Below the pieces are notes generated by a model. It was not told the DNA's origin. It saw only the letters and a list, made by a program, of their open reading frames with translations, and did no database searches. Of a stretch of 64,000 nt of DNA, positions 50,060 to 58,749 are shown in pieces. Each line of letters starts with the position of its first letter. Position 1 is the stretch's first letter. The translations under genes and the position numbers were made by a program. Source of the stretch: GCA-002282575 sp964606405 (GTDB taxonomy: Bacteria > Pseudomonadota > Gammaproteobacteria > Thiomicrospirales > Thiomicrospiraceae); contig CAZSGH010000013.1 of NCBI GenBank assembly GCA_964606405.1, forward strand, positions 1 through 64,000. Reading direction: 5' to 3'.

Positions 50060-50545
50060 ATGCAGGCAACAAAAAAAATGGAATTCTGGGTCGGCTTAAT
50101 GGTACTAATGGCATTATTGGCGGGCTTATTTATGGCGTTAAGCGTAAGTAACTTCGGTAAGTTGGCAGGCATGCAAGATGGTGATACCTATGCTGTAACG
50201 GCACACTTTTCTGATATTGGTGGTTTAAAGCCACGATCTAAGGTAACGATGGGCGGTGTTGTTGTTGGTCGTGTAGCCAGTATTGTGTTAGATCATCAGA
50301 CTTTCAAGGCTGTCGTTACGATTGATATTGACCGTCGTTTTGCTCAAATTCCAGCAGACTCTTCTGCAAGCATTTTGACATCAGGTTTGCTGGGGGATCA
50401 GTACGTTGGGCTAGAACCTGGTGGCGATGATGCCAATTTAGTCGCAGGCAGTCGTATTGAACACACTCAGCCAGCGATGGTATTAGAAAAATTGATTGGT
50501 CAGTTTTTGGTTAAGTTAACTGAAAGCAATAGTGAGAAAAAGTGA
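50060..50545 (+). CDS. mlaD: Phospholipid-binding MCE protein MlaD
   Basis: Protein of 161 residues: one N-terminal membrane helix (FWVGLMVLMALLAGLFMAL) and one MCE domain (FSDIGGLKPRSKVTMGGVVVGRV, TSGLLGDQYVGLEPGG). Forms a hexameric ring on MlaFE. Start at 50060 has AGGAAG upstream; longer in-frame starts read into element copy 11 and are rejected. Confidence 0.95.
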   Translation: MQATKKMEFWVGLMVLMALLAGLFMALSVSNFGKLAGMQDGDTYAVTAHFSDIGGLKPRSKVTMGGVVVGRVASIVLDHQTFKAVVTIDIDRRFAQIPADSSASILTSGLLGDQYVGLEPGGDDANLVAGSRIEHTQPAMVLEKLIGQFLVKLTESNSEKK

Positions 50546-50555
50546 CAGGAGTGTA

Positions 50556-51167
50556 ATGCAAGTGAAACAATGGTTAGGATTATTATTGTTGGGTTTTTCT
50601 TTATCAACGCCTGCAGCAGCAATGATTAGTGAAAAAGACCCCGTTGTGCAAGTACAAAAGGTTTCAGACCAGCTGGTTTCTCGCCTTGAAAGTGAGCGTA
50701 AGCAATTAGAAGCGAGTAATGATCGGGTTAATGCTTTGGCAGAAGAACTCGTGTTTCCGTATATTGATATTACAAAAATGTCGCGTTTTGTTTTAGGTGC
50801 ATCTTGGCGAACAGCAACACCAGAGCAACAGCAGACTTTCGTTGATTTATTCAAAAAATTGTTGCTTAACAGCTATGCGCGTAGCTTTTTAAAGTTACAA
50901 ATTGACCATATCGAGTTCGGTGCGAGTCGTGCGGGTAGTGGCGCACAAGACAAAGAAGTGCCAGCGACTGTGGTCGAGAAAAGTGGTAATCGGATTCCTG
51001 TTGTTTTTCGTTTATTGCCAGCTGGCGATAGTTGGAAGACTTACGATGTCGAAATTCAAGGGATTAGTTTGCTATTAAACTATCGTGGTGTCTATGCGGT
51101 TGAAATCGATCAGAAAGGCTTGCCAGCGGTGTTGGCTCAAATGAAGGCTCAGCTGAATGGCAATTGA
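50556..51167 (+). CDS. mlaC: Periplasmic phospholipid carrier MlaC
   Basis: Periplasmic lipid shuttle of 203 residues between MlaA at the outer membrane and MlaD. Signal peptide (WLGLLLLGFSLSTPAAA), then PYIDITKMSRFVLGASWRTATPEQ and LLLNYRGVYAVEI, typical of Tol-Tol-Ttg2D proteins. The CAGGAG ribosome site fixes the ATG at 50556. Overlaps mlaB by 11 bp. mlaA is not in the window. Confidence 0.95.
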   Translation: MQVKQWLGLLLLGFSLSTPAAAMISEKDPVVQVQKVSDQLVSRLESERKQLEASNDRVNALAEELVFPYIDITKMSRFVLGASWRTATPEQQQTFVDLFKKLLLNSYARSFLKLQIDHIEFGASRAGSGAQDKEVPATVVEKSGNRIPVVFRLLPAGDSWKTYDVEIQGISLLLNYRGVYAVEIDQKGLPAVLAQMKAQLNGN

Positions 51168-51471
51168 TAGCGCTTCTTGGCAGTTAGCGCAGCAAACGCT
51201 TGTGTTACAAGGGGTATGGTTGCGAGCACAAGTGGCAACAGCTTTGCCTGTTTTACCCAAAGAGGGTGTTGTTGCGGTTGATCTGCAAGCTGTAACGCAA
51301 GTGGATAGCTCTCTGATGACCATATTGCTGCAGTTGCGCGCACAATCGAAACAGATTAACTTGTTAGGTGTCTCGGATGACGTTAAGTCGCTGTTAACTT
51401 TGTATCGACTCGATGCTTTCTTTGTTCAAGAAGAGGAAACCTCTAAAAACACTGCCTCGCTTGTTTTTTAG
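51157..51471 (+). CDS. mlaB: STAS-domain protein MlaB
   Basis: Cytoplasmic STAS protein of 104 residues that binds MlaF and stabilises the transporter. Core motif VDLQAVTQVDSSLMTILLQL; TLYRLDAFF near the end. The last residues (TSKNTASLVF) and the stop codon are encoded by the terminal hairpin of element copy 12, so the C-terminus has been remodelled by the repeat. Phosphorylatable-type Ser/Thr follows Asp in QVDSS. Confidence 0.9.
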   Translation: MAIDSASWQLAQQTLVLQGVWLRAQVATALPVLPKEGVVAVDLQAVTQVDSSLMTILLQLRAQSKQINLLGVSDDVKSLLTLYRLDAFFVQEEETSKNTASLVF

Positions 51472-51576
51472 GCTTCCTATGTTTGTTTGCTGAAGGAAGG
51501 GGATTTAATCAATGGGTAACATGACATTTCTTCCTTTCCTCCAGACCTCCTACCCATTGGGTTTTTAAAAGTGTTC
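51435..51576 (-). repeat. Two-hairpin intergenic element, copy 12
   Basis: Terminal hairpin GGAA.CCT.TAAAAAC...GTTTTTTAGG.TTCC at 51435-51477 overlaps the mlaB 3' end. Stem 1 on the minus strand: CTGGAGGAAAGG with CCTTCCTTCAG. Ends 14 bp before the yadG-like start codon. Confidence 0.86.
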
Positions 51577-51589
51577 GAGAGGTCTTTTA

Positions 51590-52516
51590 GTGGATTCTAA
51601 TGCGATTGCTGTCGAAATCAGTCAGCTAAGCAAAGCTTATCAGGGTGTTGCTGCGTTGACTGACGTGAGCTTGCAAATTCCTGCAGGCAGTTTTTTTGCC
51701 CTCTTAGGACCGAATGGAGCGGGTAAGTCGACTTTAATTGGCATCATCTCTGGCTTAATTAATGCTGACTCGGGTAGTGTTAAGGTGATGGGTCACAATG
51801 TGCAAGCTGATTTTCGTGCTGCGCGTCGCGCCTTGGGCTTAGTGCCGCAAGAACTCATTGATGAGCCATTTTTTCCGATTCGTCAGTTGTTGCGGATTCA
51901 GGCTGGTTATTTTGGTCTGGGTAAGTCGCAATGGGCTTGGATTGACGAGTTGTTACAACGACTGGGTTTGTGGGATAAGCGCGATGCTTATATGCCTTCT
52001 TTGTCTGGTGGCATGAAGCGTCGTGTGTTGATTGCTTTGGCGCTTGTGCATAAGCCCGCCGTGGTTGTTTTAGATGAGCCAACAGCCGGTGTCGATATTG
52101 AATTGCGCTTAAGTATGTGGGCGTTTATTCGCGAGCTACATGCGCAAGGTCATACCATTATCTTAACGACACATTATCTCGAAGAAGCAGAACAGCTTTG
52201 TGAAAAAATAGCCATTTTGCGAGAAGGGCGCTTGTTAGCATTGGAAGATACTCAAACCTTAATTGCCTCCCATCCGTGGGAATATATTGAGGTGACGTTA
52301 GAAACATTGCCCTCAGCCTTACCTTCTGTTATTGCTGATAGGGTGCATCGTCGCAGTGCAAATAAATTGATCTTGCGTTCACCGCGAGGCTTAGCGCGTA
52401 GTGAGTTATTAAGCTTGTTGTCTGATGCGGGGTTAATCCTAACAGAAATGCGCCAAATTGAAGCCAGTTTAGAAGACGTTTTTAGGGCCTTAACCCATAC
52501 AGAGGCTAGCGTATGA
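51590..52516 (+). CDS. yadG: ABC-2 exporter ATPase (YadG-like)
   Basis: ATPase of 308 residues: Walker A GPNGAGKSTLIG, signature LSGGMKRRVLIALAL, Walker B VVVLDEPTAGVDIEL, plus a C-terminal regulatory part. GTG start with GAGAGG upstream. Overlaps the permease gene by 4 bp. The exported substrate is unknown. The pair between mlaB and ibaG is absent from the E. coli mla operon but similar arrangements are known in other gammaproteobacteria. Confidence 0.88.
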   Translation: MDSNAIAVEISQLSKAYQGVAALTDVSLQIPAGSFFALLGPNGAGKSTLIGIISGLINADSGSVKVMGHNVQADFRAARRALGLVPQELIDEPFFPIRQLLRIQAGYFGLGKSQWAWIDELLQRLGLWDKRDAYMPSLSGGMKRRVLIALALVHKPAVVVLDEPTAGVDIELRLSMWAFIRELHAQGHTIILTTHYLEEAEQLCEKIAILREGRLLALEDTQTLIASHPWEYIEVTLETLPSALPSVIADRVHRRSANKLILRSPRGLARSELLSLLSDAGLILTEMRQIEASLEDVFRALTHTEASV

Positions 52517-53274
52517 ATATATTAGGTTTTGTGACCTTATGTAAAAAAGAAGTAGATCGCTTTATGAGTGTGTCGGTGCAGACTATTTTTGCGCCACTGG
52601 TTTCTACTTTGCTCTACTTGCTGATTTTTGGTCAGGTCATGCCAGCGGATGCATCAGGGTTTGATCAGGTAAGTTATAACGTTTTTTTGCTGCCAGGGCT
52701 CATTATGATGGCGATGTTGCAGAATGCGTTTTCGAATAGTTCTTCGAGTCTGATTCAGTCCAAAATGTATGGCAATCTCGATTTGTTGTTATTAAGTCCT
52801 TTGTCTGCAACAGAAATTTTCTTGGCATTTGTCATCGGTGCGATTGCTCGAGGCATGATGGTTGGTATTGCAATTTTGTTGGTAAGTCAGTTTTGGATAC
52901 CTTTTGTTTGGATAAATCCGTTTTGGTTGTTATCATTTGCCTTATTAACGACGTTTGTTTTGGGTGCGTTGGGTTTTTTGGCGGGTCTGTGGGCAGATAA
53001 ATACGATAAGTTGGCAGCTTTTCAGAATTTTGTTATTTTGCCTTTAACCTTTTTAAGCGGGGTTTTCTACTCGGTTTCTGCATTGCCGCTTTTTTGGCAG
53101 CAGGCAACTTGGTTCAACCCATTCTTTTATATGGTTGATGGGTTTCGTTATGGTTTTTTGGGTGTGTCTGATGTCTCACCTTGGTTGAGTTTGGGTATCA
53201 CATCAGTGTTTGCCATTGTGTTGTCGCTGTTGTGTTTGGTTTTGTTGGCGAAGGGTTGGAAGATTCGCCGTTGA
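52513..53274 (+). CDS. yadH: ABC-2 exporter permease (YadH-like)
   Basis: Membrane protein of 253 residues with six predicted helices (for example FAPLVSTLLYLLIFGQVM, ALLTTFVLGALGFLAGLWA, and LGITSVFAIVLSLLCLVLLA at the end) and the ABC-2 signature LPLTFLSGVFYSVSALP. Works with the ATPase upstream. Likely exports a lipid, polysaccharide or drug; no evidence picks one. Confidence 0.9.
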   Translation: MNILGFVTLCKKEVDRFMSVSVQTIFAPLVSTLLYLLIFGQVMPADASGFDQVSYNVFLLPGLIMMAMLQNAFSNSSSSLIQSKMYGNLDLLLLSPLSATEIFLAFVIGAIARGMMVGIAILLVSQFWIPFVWINPFWLLSFALLTTFVLGALGFLAGLWADKYDKLAAFQNFVILPLTFLSGVFYSVSALPLFWQQATWFNPFFYMVDGFRYGFLGVSDVSPWLSLGITSVFAIVLSLLCLVLLAKGWKIRR

Positions 53275-53276
53275 TA

Positions 53277-53336
53277 GGGAGTGAGGTGTGAAGCGAGAGA
53301 GGTTTGCCTCCACTACGCCTCACCCCTTACTCCTCA
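53277..53336. repeat. Imperfect palindrome between yadH-like gene and ibaG
   Basis: GAGTGAGGTGTGAAGCG and CGCCTCACCCCTTACTC are near-complementary (about three mismatches) around a 20-base centre. It is unrelated to the two-hairpin element. It may be a terminator or a separate dispersed repeat type. Confidence 0.55.
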
Positions 53337-53385
53337 CAAGGCTTTTAATGCTATTTAAGTATTGTTTAAGAAAAAAGGTTATGTA

Positions 53386-53631
53386 ATGACAGAACAAGAA
53401 GTCGTGGCAAAAATTCAGGCTGCGTTAAGCGATGCGCAGGTGTTCGTTTCGGGTGAAGATTGCCATTTGACGTTAACCATTGTCAGTGATGCCTTTTTGG
53501 GTAAAGCATTGCTAGCACGTCATCGTTTGATTCAAGCATTATTTAAAGAAGAGTTGGCATCGGGTAATCTTCATGCTTTGTCATTAGTAACACGAACGCC
53601 TGCCGAACAGGCACAGCAAACAGGGGCGTAA
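53386..53631 (+). CDS. ibaG: BolA family protein IbaG
   Basis: Protein of 81 residues of the BolA fold, upstream of murA as in E. coli (yrbA). BolA-type proteins partner monothiol glutaredoxins in Fe-S handling. The conserved histidine region here reads ARHRLIQALFKEEL. The usual helix-turn-helix-like FVGKSRVQRHQ-type segment appears as FLGKALLARHRLI. ATG at 53386 with AAGG upstream. Three bases separate it from murA. Confidence 0.88.
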   Translation: MTEQEVVAKIQAALSDAQVFVSGEDCHLTLTIVSDAFLGKALLARHRLIQALFKEELASGNLHALSLVTRTPAEQAQQTGA

Positions 53632-53634
53632 TTA

Positions 53635-54894
53635 ATGGATACCTTAGTCATTCAAGGCGGCGCGGTTCTTGGCGGTGAGTTAGATATTTCGGGTGCTAAA
53701 AATGCGGTTCTCCCCATTTTGGTCGCTAGTATTTTGGCTGATTCAACGGTTACCCTAACGAATATTCCGCATTTGCGCGATGTCACCACCAGTATCGAAT
53801 TGTTGGCAACCATGGGTGCTGGCATCACGGTTGATGAAAAGCTTGCCTTAGAAATTGATCCGACGACGGTTAACTTGTTTGAAGTGCCTTACGAGCTGGT
53901 TAAAACCATGCGTGCCTCAATTTTGGTGCTTGGGCCCTTGCTAGCGCGTCATGGTGAGGCGCGCGTTTCTTTACCTGGTGGCTGTGCCATTGGATCGCGC
54001 CCCGTCAATATTCACTTGGATGGTTTGCGTGCGATGGGTGCTGATATCAAAGTCGAAAAAGGCTTTATTGTTGCCAAAGCAGGTCGTTTAAAAGGTGCGC
54101 ATATCTTCATGGATATGGTCACTGTAACGGGAACCGAAAATCTGATGATGGCGGCTGCCTTGGCACAGGGCGTCACTATTTTAGAAAATGCTGCACGCGA
54201 ACCAGAGGTAAGTGATCTTGCGCACTTCTTAAACGCGATGGGCGCACACATTGAAGGTATTGGCACATCTACTTTGCGAATTACAGGGGTAGAGCGCTTG
54301 AGTGGCGTTGCTTATCGTGTCATTCCTGACCGTATTGAAGCCGGAACTTATTTGGCAGCAGCAGCGCTCACACAGGGTGATGTGACACTGAGACAGGTAG
54401 ATCCGAGTCACTTAGAAGCTGTATTGCTTAAGTTTGAAGAGGCTGGTGCTCTGATTGATACGGGGCATGATTGGATTCGTTTAGATATGCGCAATCGCTT
54501 GCTTAAGCCCGTTAATATTGTGACCATGCCATATCCTGCTTTTCCTACCGATATGCAGGCGCAGTTTTTGGTCATGAATACCTTGGCAAAAGGCGTGTCG
54601 CACGTTAAAGAAACGATTTTTGAAAATCGCTTCATGCATGTGCCAGAGTTGGTCAGAATGGGCGCAGACATTACCATTGATGGCAATGTTGCCATTACAC
54701 AAGGTGTGAGCAAGCTCATTGGTACATCAGTTATGGCGACTGATTTGCGCGCTTCTGCATCGTTAATTTTGGCTGGGTTAGTTGCCGAAGGCGAAACGGT
54801 CATTAATCGTGTGTATCATATTGATCGCGGTTATGAGCGTGTCGAAGAAAAGTTTCATCGCATGGGCGCCAATATTCAGCGTTTGGCTACGTAA
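53635..54894 (+). CDS. murA: UDP-N-acetylglucosamine enolpyruvyl transferase MurA
   Basis: First committed enzyme of peptidoglycan synthesis, 419 residues. Lys22 in ISGAKNAVLP and catalytic Cys117 in LPGGCAIGSRPVN, so the fosfomycin-target cysteine is present. Also MTVTGTEN-like MVTVTGTENLMMAA and AFPTDMQAQF. Follows ibaG and precedes the histidine genes. Confidence 0.97.
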   Translation: MDTLVIQGGAVLGGELDISGAKNAVLPILVASILADSTVTLTNIPHLRDVTTSIELLATMGAGITVDEKLALEIDPTTVNLFEVPYELVKTMRASILVLGPLLARHGEARVSLPGGCAIGSRPVNIHLDGLRAMGADIKVEKGFIVAKAGRLKGAHIFMDMVTVTGTENLMMAAALAQGVTILENAAREPEVSDLAHFLNAMGAHIEGIGTSTLRITGVERLSGVAYRVIPDRIEAGTYLAAAALTQGDVTLRQVDPSHLEAVLLKFEEAGALIDTGHDWIRLDMRNRLLKPVNIVTMPYPAFPTDMQAQFLVMNTLAKGVSHVKETIFENRFMHVPELVRMGADITIDGNVAITQGVSKLIGTSVMATDLRASASLILAGLVAEGETVINRVYHIDRGYERVEEKFHRMGANIQRLAT

Positions 54895-54913
54895 GAGAAA
54901 GGGAAAATAAAAC

Positions 54914-55558
54914 ATGATTACGCTTGCCTTATCAAAAGGTCGAATTTTAAAAGATACTTTGCCGTTGTTAGCAAAGATAGGCATTGTGCCGACTGAAGAT
55001 TTAGATAAAACACGCAAACTGATTATTCCAACGACGCGTGCCGATGTGCAGTTATTAGTTGTGCGTGCGACTGATGTTCCTGTTTACGTGGCACAAGGCG
55101 GTGCGGATATGGGTATCGTTGGTAAGGATGTACTCATGGAGCAGGGTGGAGATAATCAATTTGAATTGCTCGACTTGCAAATTGCGCGCTGTAAGTTGAT
55201 GGTTGCCGCGCCTGTTGGACATCAACGTCAATCGCATCGCTTGCGTGTGGCGACCAAATACGTCAATGTGGCGCAAGATTACTTTGCCAGTAAGGGCGAG
55301 CAGGTTGATTTAATTAAGCTTTATGGTTCAATGGAGTTAGCTCCATTAGTTGGTATGGCGGATTGCATTGTCGACTTAGTGGATACTGGCAACACCTTGC
55401 GTGCGAATGGCTTAGAGCCGACAGAGCATATTGCGGATATTAGCTCTCGTTTGGTGGTGAATAGTATGGCATATAAGCGCCAATTTTCAGATTTAAATGC
55501 ATTGGTTAATGATTTGGCAACACATGTTGCAGCAGAGAATAAAAGGGGTGCAGAATGA
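54914..55558 (+). CDS. hisG: ATP phosphoribosyltransferase HisG, short form
   Basis: First step of histidine synthesis. 214 residues, the short form that lacks the C-terminal regulatory domain and normally needs HisZ; hisZ is not in this window. Motifs ALSKGRILKDTLPLL, GGADMGIVGKDVLME and IVDLVDTGNTLRANGL. Overlaps hisD by four bases. Confidence 0.95.
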   Translation: MITLALSKGRILKDTLPLLAKIGIVPTEDLDKTRKLIIPTTRADVQLLVVRATDVPVYVAQGGADMGIVGKDVLMEQGGDNQFELLDLQIARCKLMVAAPVGHQRQSHRLRVATKYVNVAQDYFASKGEQVDLIKLYGSMELAPLVGMADCIVDLVDTGNTLRANGLEPTEHIADISSRLVVNSMAYKRQFSDLNALVNDLATHVAAENKRGAE

Positions 55559-56847
55559 AACACTTAAATAGTCAAACAGGTGATTTTTGGTCTTCTTTAG
55601 AAACGTTATTGGCTTGGGAGTCAGTGTCGGATGATGCTGTCCAACTTGCGGTTAAAACCATTGTTGCGGATATCCGCAAAGAGGGTGATGTCGCTTTAGT
55701 GCGTTATACCAATCGTTTTGATCGTAGAGAGGTGTCTTCTTCAGCAGAGCTTGAAATCCCGCATCATCGTTTACAGCAGGCTTATGATGGACTAAGTCTT
55801 TCTGGTCAGCAGGCGTTAACCACTGCCGCGGCGCGTATTCGTAGTTACCATGAGCGTCAGGTTCAAGGATCTTGGAGTTATGTTGAAGCAGACGGTACAT
55901 TACTCGGTCAGCAAGTGACACCTTTGGATCGTGTTGGTTTGTATGTGCCAGGTGGGAAAGCGGCTTATCCTTCATCGGTGTTAATGAATGCTATTCCAGC
56001 TAAGGTTGCGGGCGTTAACGAATTGATTATGGTCGTACCCACGCCGGATGATATTGTGAATGAATGGGTGCTTGCTGCCGCTTATTTGGGTGGTGTTGAT
56101 CGTGTCTTTACGGTTGGTGGGGCACAAGCGGTCGCCGCGCTTGCCTATGGAACAGAGACAGTACCGACGGTAGATAAAATTGTAGGACCAGGCAATATTT
56201 ATGTTGCTACGGCCAAACGCATGGTTTACGGTACGGTGGGTATCGATATGATTGCGGGTCCTTCGGAAATTTTGGTGGTATCTGATGGTTTGACTAATCC
56301 TGATTGGTTGGCGATGGACTTGTTTTCACAAGCTGAGCACGATGAAGATGCTCAGTCGATTTTGATTACTTGGGATGCTGAACATGCACAAGCGGTTCAG
56401 GCTTCTATCGATAAATTGTTGCCCTTACAGCCGCGTAAAGACATTATCAGTAAAGCGCTAACCATGCGTGGAGCAATTATTGTTGTCAAGGATGAGGCTG
56501 AAGCAATTAAGGTTGTTAACTATGTTGCGCCTGAACACTTAGAGTTGTCTGTCGAAGATCCTGAAGCTATGTTGCCTAAAATTCGTCACGCGGGTGCCAT
56601 TTTTATGGGACGCTACACTGCCGAAGCAATTGGTGATTACTGTGCAGGTCCTAATCATGTGTTGCCGACATCGCGTACTGCGCGCTTTTCGTCACCTTTG
56701 GGGGTATACGATTTCCAAAAGCGTTCGAGCTTGATTTTCTGTTCGGCAGATGGTGCGAATAGCCTAGGTAAAATTGCGGGCGAATTGGCTGATGCTGAAG
56801 GCTTGCATGCTCATGCTGCGTCAGCGCGTTACCGAGTGAAAGGTTAA
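55555..56847 (+). CDS. hisD: Histidinol dehydrogenase
   Basis: Zinc enzyme of 430 residues for the last two oxidations to histidine. VGLYVPGGKAAYPSSVLMN, KIVGPGNIYVATAKR, AGPSEILVV, AEHDEDAQS and GDYCAGPNHVLPT match the family, including active-site Glu/His in the C-terminal half. Between hisG (4-bp overlap) and hisC (4-bp gap). Confidence 0.97.
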   Translation: MKHLNSQTGDFWSSLETLLAWESVSDDAVQLAVKTIVADIRKEGDVALVRYTNRFDRREVSSSAELEIPHHRLQQAYDGLSLSGQQALTTAAARIRSYHERQVQGSWSYVEADGTLLGQQVTPLDRVGLYVPGGKAAYPSSVLMNAIPAKVAGVNELIMVVPTPDDIVNEWVLAAAYLGGVDRVFTVGGAQAVAALAYGTETVPTVDKIVGPGNIYVATAKRMVYGTVGIDMIAGPSEILVVSDGLTNPDWLAMDLFSQAEHDEDAQSILITWDAEHAQAVQASIDKLLPLQPRKDIISKALTMRGAIIVVKDEAEAIKVVNYVAPEHLELSVEDPEAMLPKIRHAGAIFMGRYTAEAIGDYCAGPNHVLPTSRTARFSSPLGVYDFQKRSSLIFCSADGANSLGKIAGELADAEGLHAHAASARYRVKG

Positions 56848-56851
56848 GGTC

Positions 56852-57910
56852 ATGAGTCGTTTTTGGAGTGAGGTGGTTCATCAGCTGGTGCCTTACGTGC
56901 CAGGTGAACAGCCTAAAATCGAAAATCTCGTTAAGCTCAATACTAATGAAAATCCCTACCCACCATCGCCAAAAGTTATTGCGGCGATTCAGGTTGCGAC
57001 TGGGGATAGTTTGCGCTTATACCCAGACCCCAATGCGGATGTCTTAAAACAGACCATTGCGGATTATCATGGTGTCGCACACAATCAAGTTTTCGTTGGC
57101 AATAGTTCAGACGAAGTGTTGGCACATGTTTTTCATGCGTTGCTTAAACATGATTTGCCGTTGTTATTTCCCGATATTAGTTACAGCTTTTATCCTGTTT
57201 ATTGTGGTTTGTACCAAATTTCTTTCGAAACGATTGCGTTGCGCGATGATTTTTCGATTTCAATTGAAGATTACCAGCGCCCGAATGGGGCAATTATTTT
57301 CCCTAATCCTAATGCGCCAACAGGACGTTTGCTAGCCTTGGATGCGATTGAGCAATTGTTGCGGGCGCATCCTACTTCGGTGCTGGTGGTGGATGAAGCC
57401 TATATCGACTTTGGTGGTGAGTCAGCTATTGCCTTAGTCAATCGCTACGATAATTTACTGGTAACGCAAACGCTTTCAAAATCACGTTCTCTGGCTGGTT
57501 TGCGCGTTGGTTTTGCCATTGGACACCCAGATTTAATCGCCGGCTTGGAGCGGGTTAAGAATAGTTTCAACTCTTATCCTCTCGATCGTTTAGCGCTTGC
57601 GGGTGCTGTTGCCTCATTCAATGATGAGGTTTACTTTCAAGCGATGCGTCAAAAAGTCATAGAAAGTAGAGATGAAGTTGCTAACGGCTTAACATCGTTA
57701 GGGTTTGAGGTTTTGCCATCAGCTGCAAACTTTGTTTTTGTTCGTCATGCCACGCGTGATGCGGCTCAGTTAGCGGCTGCTTTACGAGAAAGACGCATTA
57801 TTGTGCGCCACTTTAAGCAAGCTAGAATTGAGCAATTTTTACGTATTACCATTGGTGATGATGCGCAAAATGTTGCGTTATTAACCGCGTTATCCGAGAT
57901 ACTCGCATGA
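56852..57910 (+). CDS. hisC: Histidinol-phosphate aminotransferase
   Basis: PLP enzyme of 352 residues: KLNTNENPYPPSP at the substrate site, FPNPNAPTGRLL, VDEAYIDFGG, and the PLP lysine in TLSKSRSLAGLRVGF. ATG follows the hisD stop by four bases. Overlaps the Nif3 gene by four bases, so hisG-hisD-hisC-nif3 form one unit. Confidence 0.96.
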   Translation: MSRFWSEVVHQLVPYVPGEQPKIENLVKLNTNENPYPPSPKVIAAIQVATGDSLRLYPDPNADVLKQTIADYHGVAHNQVFVGNSSDEVLAHVFHALLKHDLPLLFPDISYSFYPVYCGLYQISFETIALRDDFSISIEDYQRPNGAIIFPNPNAPTGRLLALDAIEQLLRAHPTSVLVVDEAYIDFGGESAIALVNRYDNLLVTQTLSKSRSLAGLRVGFAIGHPDLIAGLERVKNSFNSYPLDRLALAGAVASFNDEVYFQAMRQKVIESRDEVANGLTSLGFEVLPSAANFVFVRHATRDAAQLAAALRERRIIVRHFKQARIEQFLRITIGDDAQNVALLTALSEILA

Positions 57911-58653
57911 TTACCCAGCAAGCACTCAGCACTTATTTGTCGACCCTGCTATCGGTTGATGACTTTAAAGATTACTGTCCTAATGGGTTGCAAATCGAAG
58001 GGAAAAATGAGATTCGCAAGTTGGCAACGGCGGTCACTGCTTCAAAAGCCGCCATTGATGCGGCGACAGCATGGGGCGCTGATGCATTAATTGTGCATCA
58101 TGGTTTTTTTTGGCGTAACGAACCTTTGCCGCTCGTCGGGCAAAAAGGCGCACGCATTCGATGTGCGATGAAAGCTGACTTGAATATTTTTGCTTATCAT
58201 CTACCGCTTGATGCTCATCAGACGTTAGGTAATAACGCGCAACTTGCCAAGCTGTTGGATATTGAAGATGATGGCAGTGATGCGAGTCGTATTTGGCGTA
58301 CAGGTCAGCTCGATGCACCTTTGTCCCTTGATGGTTTCGTTGACCGCATTCGTCGTAACTTGCGCCGAGAGCCTCAGGTGCTATTAGGCGCTGCGAAAGA
58401 AATTAAGCGTATCGCATGGTGTTCGGGTGCAGCACAGAGTTATTTTGCACAAGCTATTGATGCCGGTGTTGATATGTTTATCACAGGAGAAGTTTCGGAA
58501 AACTGTTACCATTTAGCTCGTGAGTCAGGTGTGCATTATATTGCGGCGGGGCATCATGCAACTGAACGCTATGGCGTTCAAGCATTGGGTCAGTTATTGG
58601 CAGAAACTTTTGCCTTAGAGCATCAATATATCGAGCTTAATAATCCAGTCTAA
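57907..58653 (+). CDS. Nif3-like dinuclear metal-centre protein (YbgI type)
   Basis: Protein of 248 residues. Metal-binding residues in LIVHHGFFW, YHLPLDAHQTLGNN, the C-terminal AAGHHATERYGVQAL. YbgI family members form hexameric rings with a two-metal site; some act as GTP cyclohydrolase-like enzymes, but the role is not settled. Coupled to hisC by a 4-bp overlap, a common arrangement in gammaproteobacteria. Confidence 0.92.
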   Translation: MITQQALSTYLSTLLSVDDFKDYCPNGLQIEGKNEIRKLATAVTASKAAIDAATAWGADALIVHHGFFWRNEPLPLVGQKGARIRCAMKADLNIFAYHLPLDAHQTLGNNAQLAKLLDIEDDGSDASRIWRTGQLDAPLSLDGFVDRIRRNLRREPQVLLGAAKEIKRIAWCSGAAQSYFAQAIDAGVDMFITGEVSENCYHLARESGVHYIAAGHHATERYGVQALGQLLAETFALEHQYIELNNPV

Positions 58654-58749
58654 TGGTGTGTTATAAATATTATTAATAGTAGAACAGAAAATTGTTGTTC
58701 TGACTAAGCTCAATTCAGGGCATAATAAGCAATTGCTTATGAATCATAG

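Noticed and set aside
51590..53274. The ABC-2 pair as a new antiphage or toxin export system
   Set aside because: Sequence and position match YadGH-like exporters between mla and ibaG in other gammaproteobacteria; no cargo gene is present.
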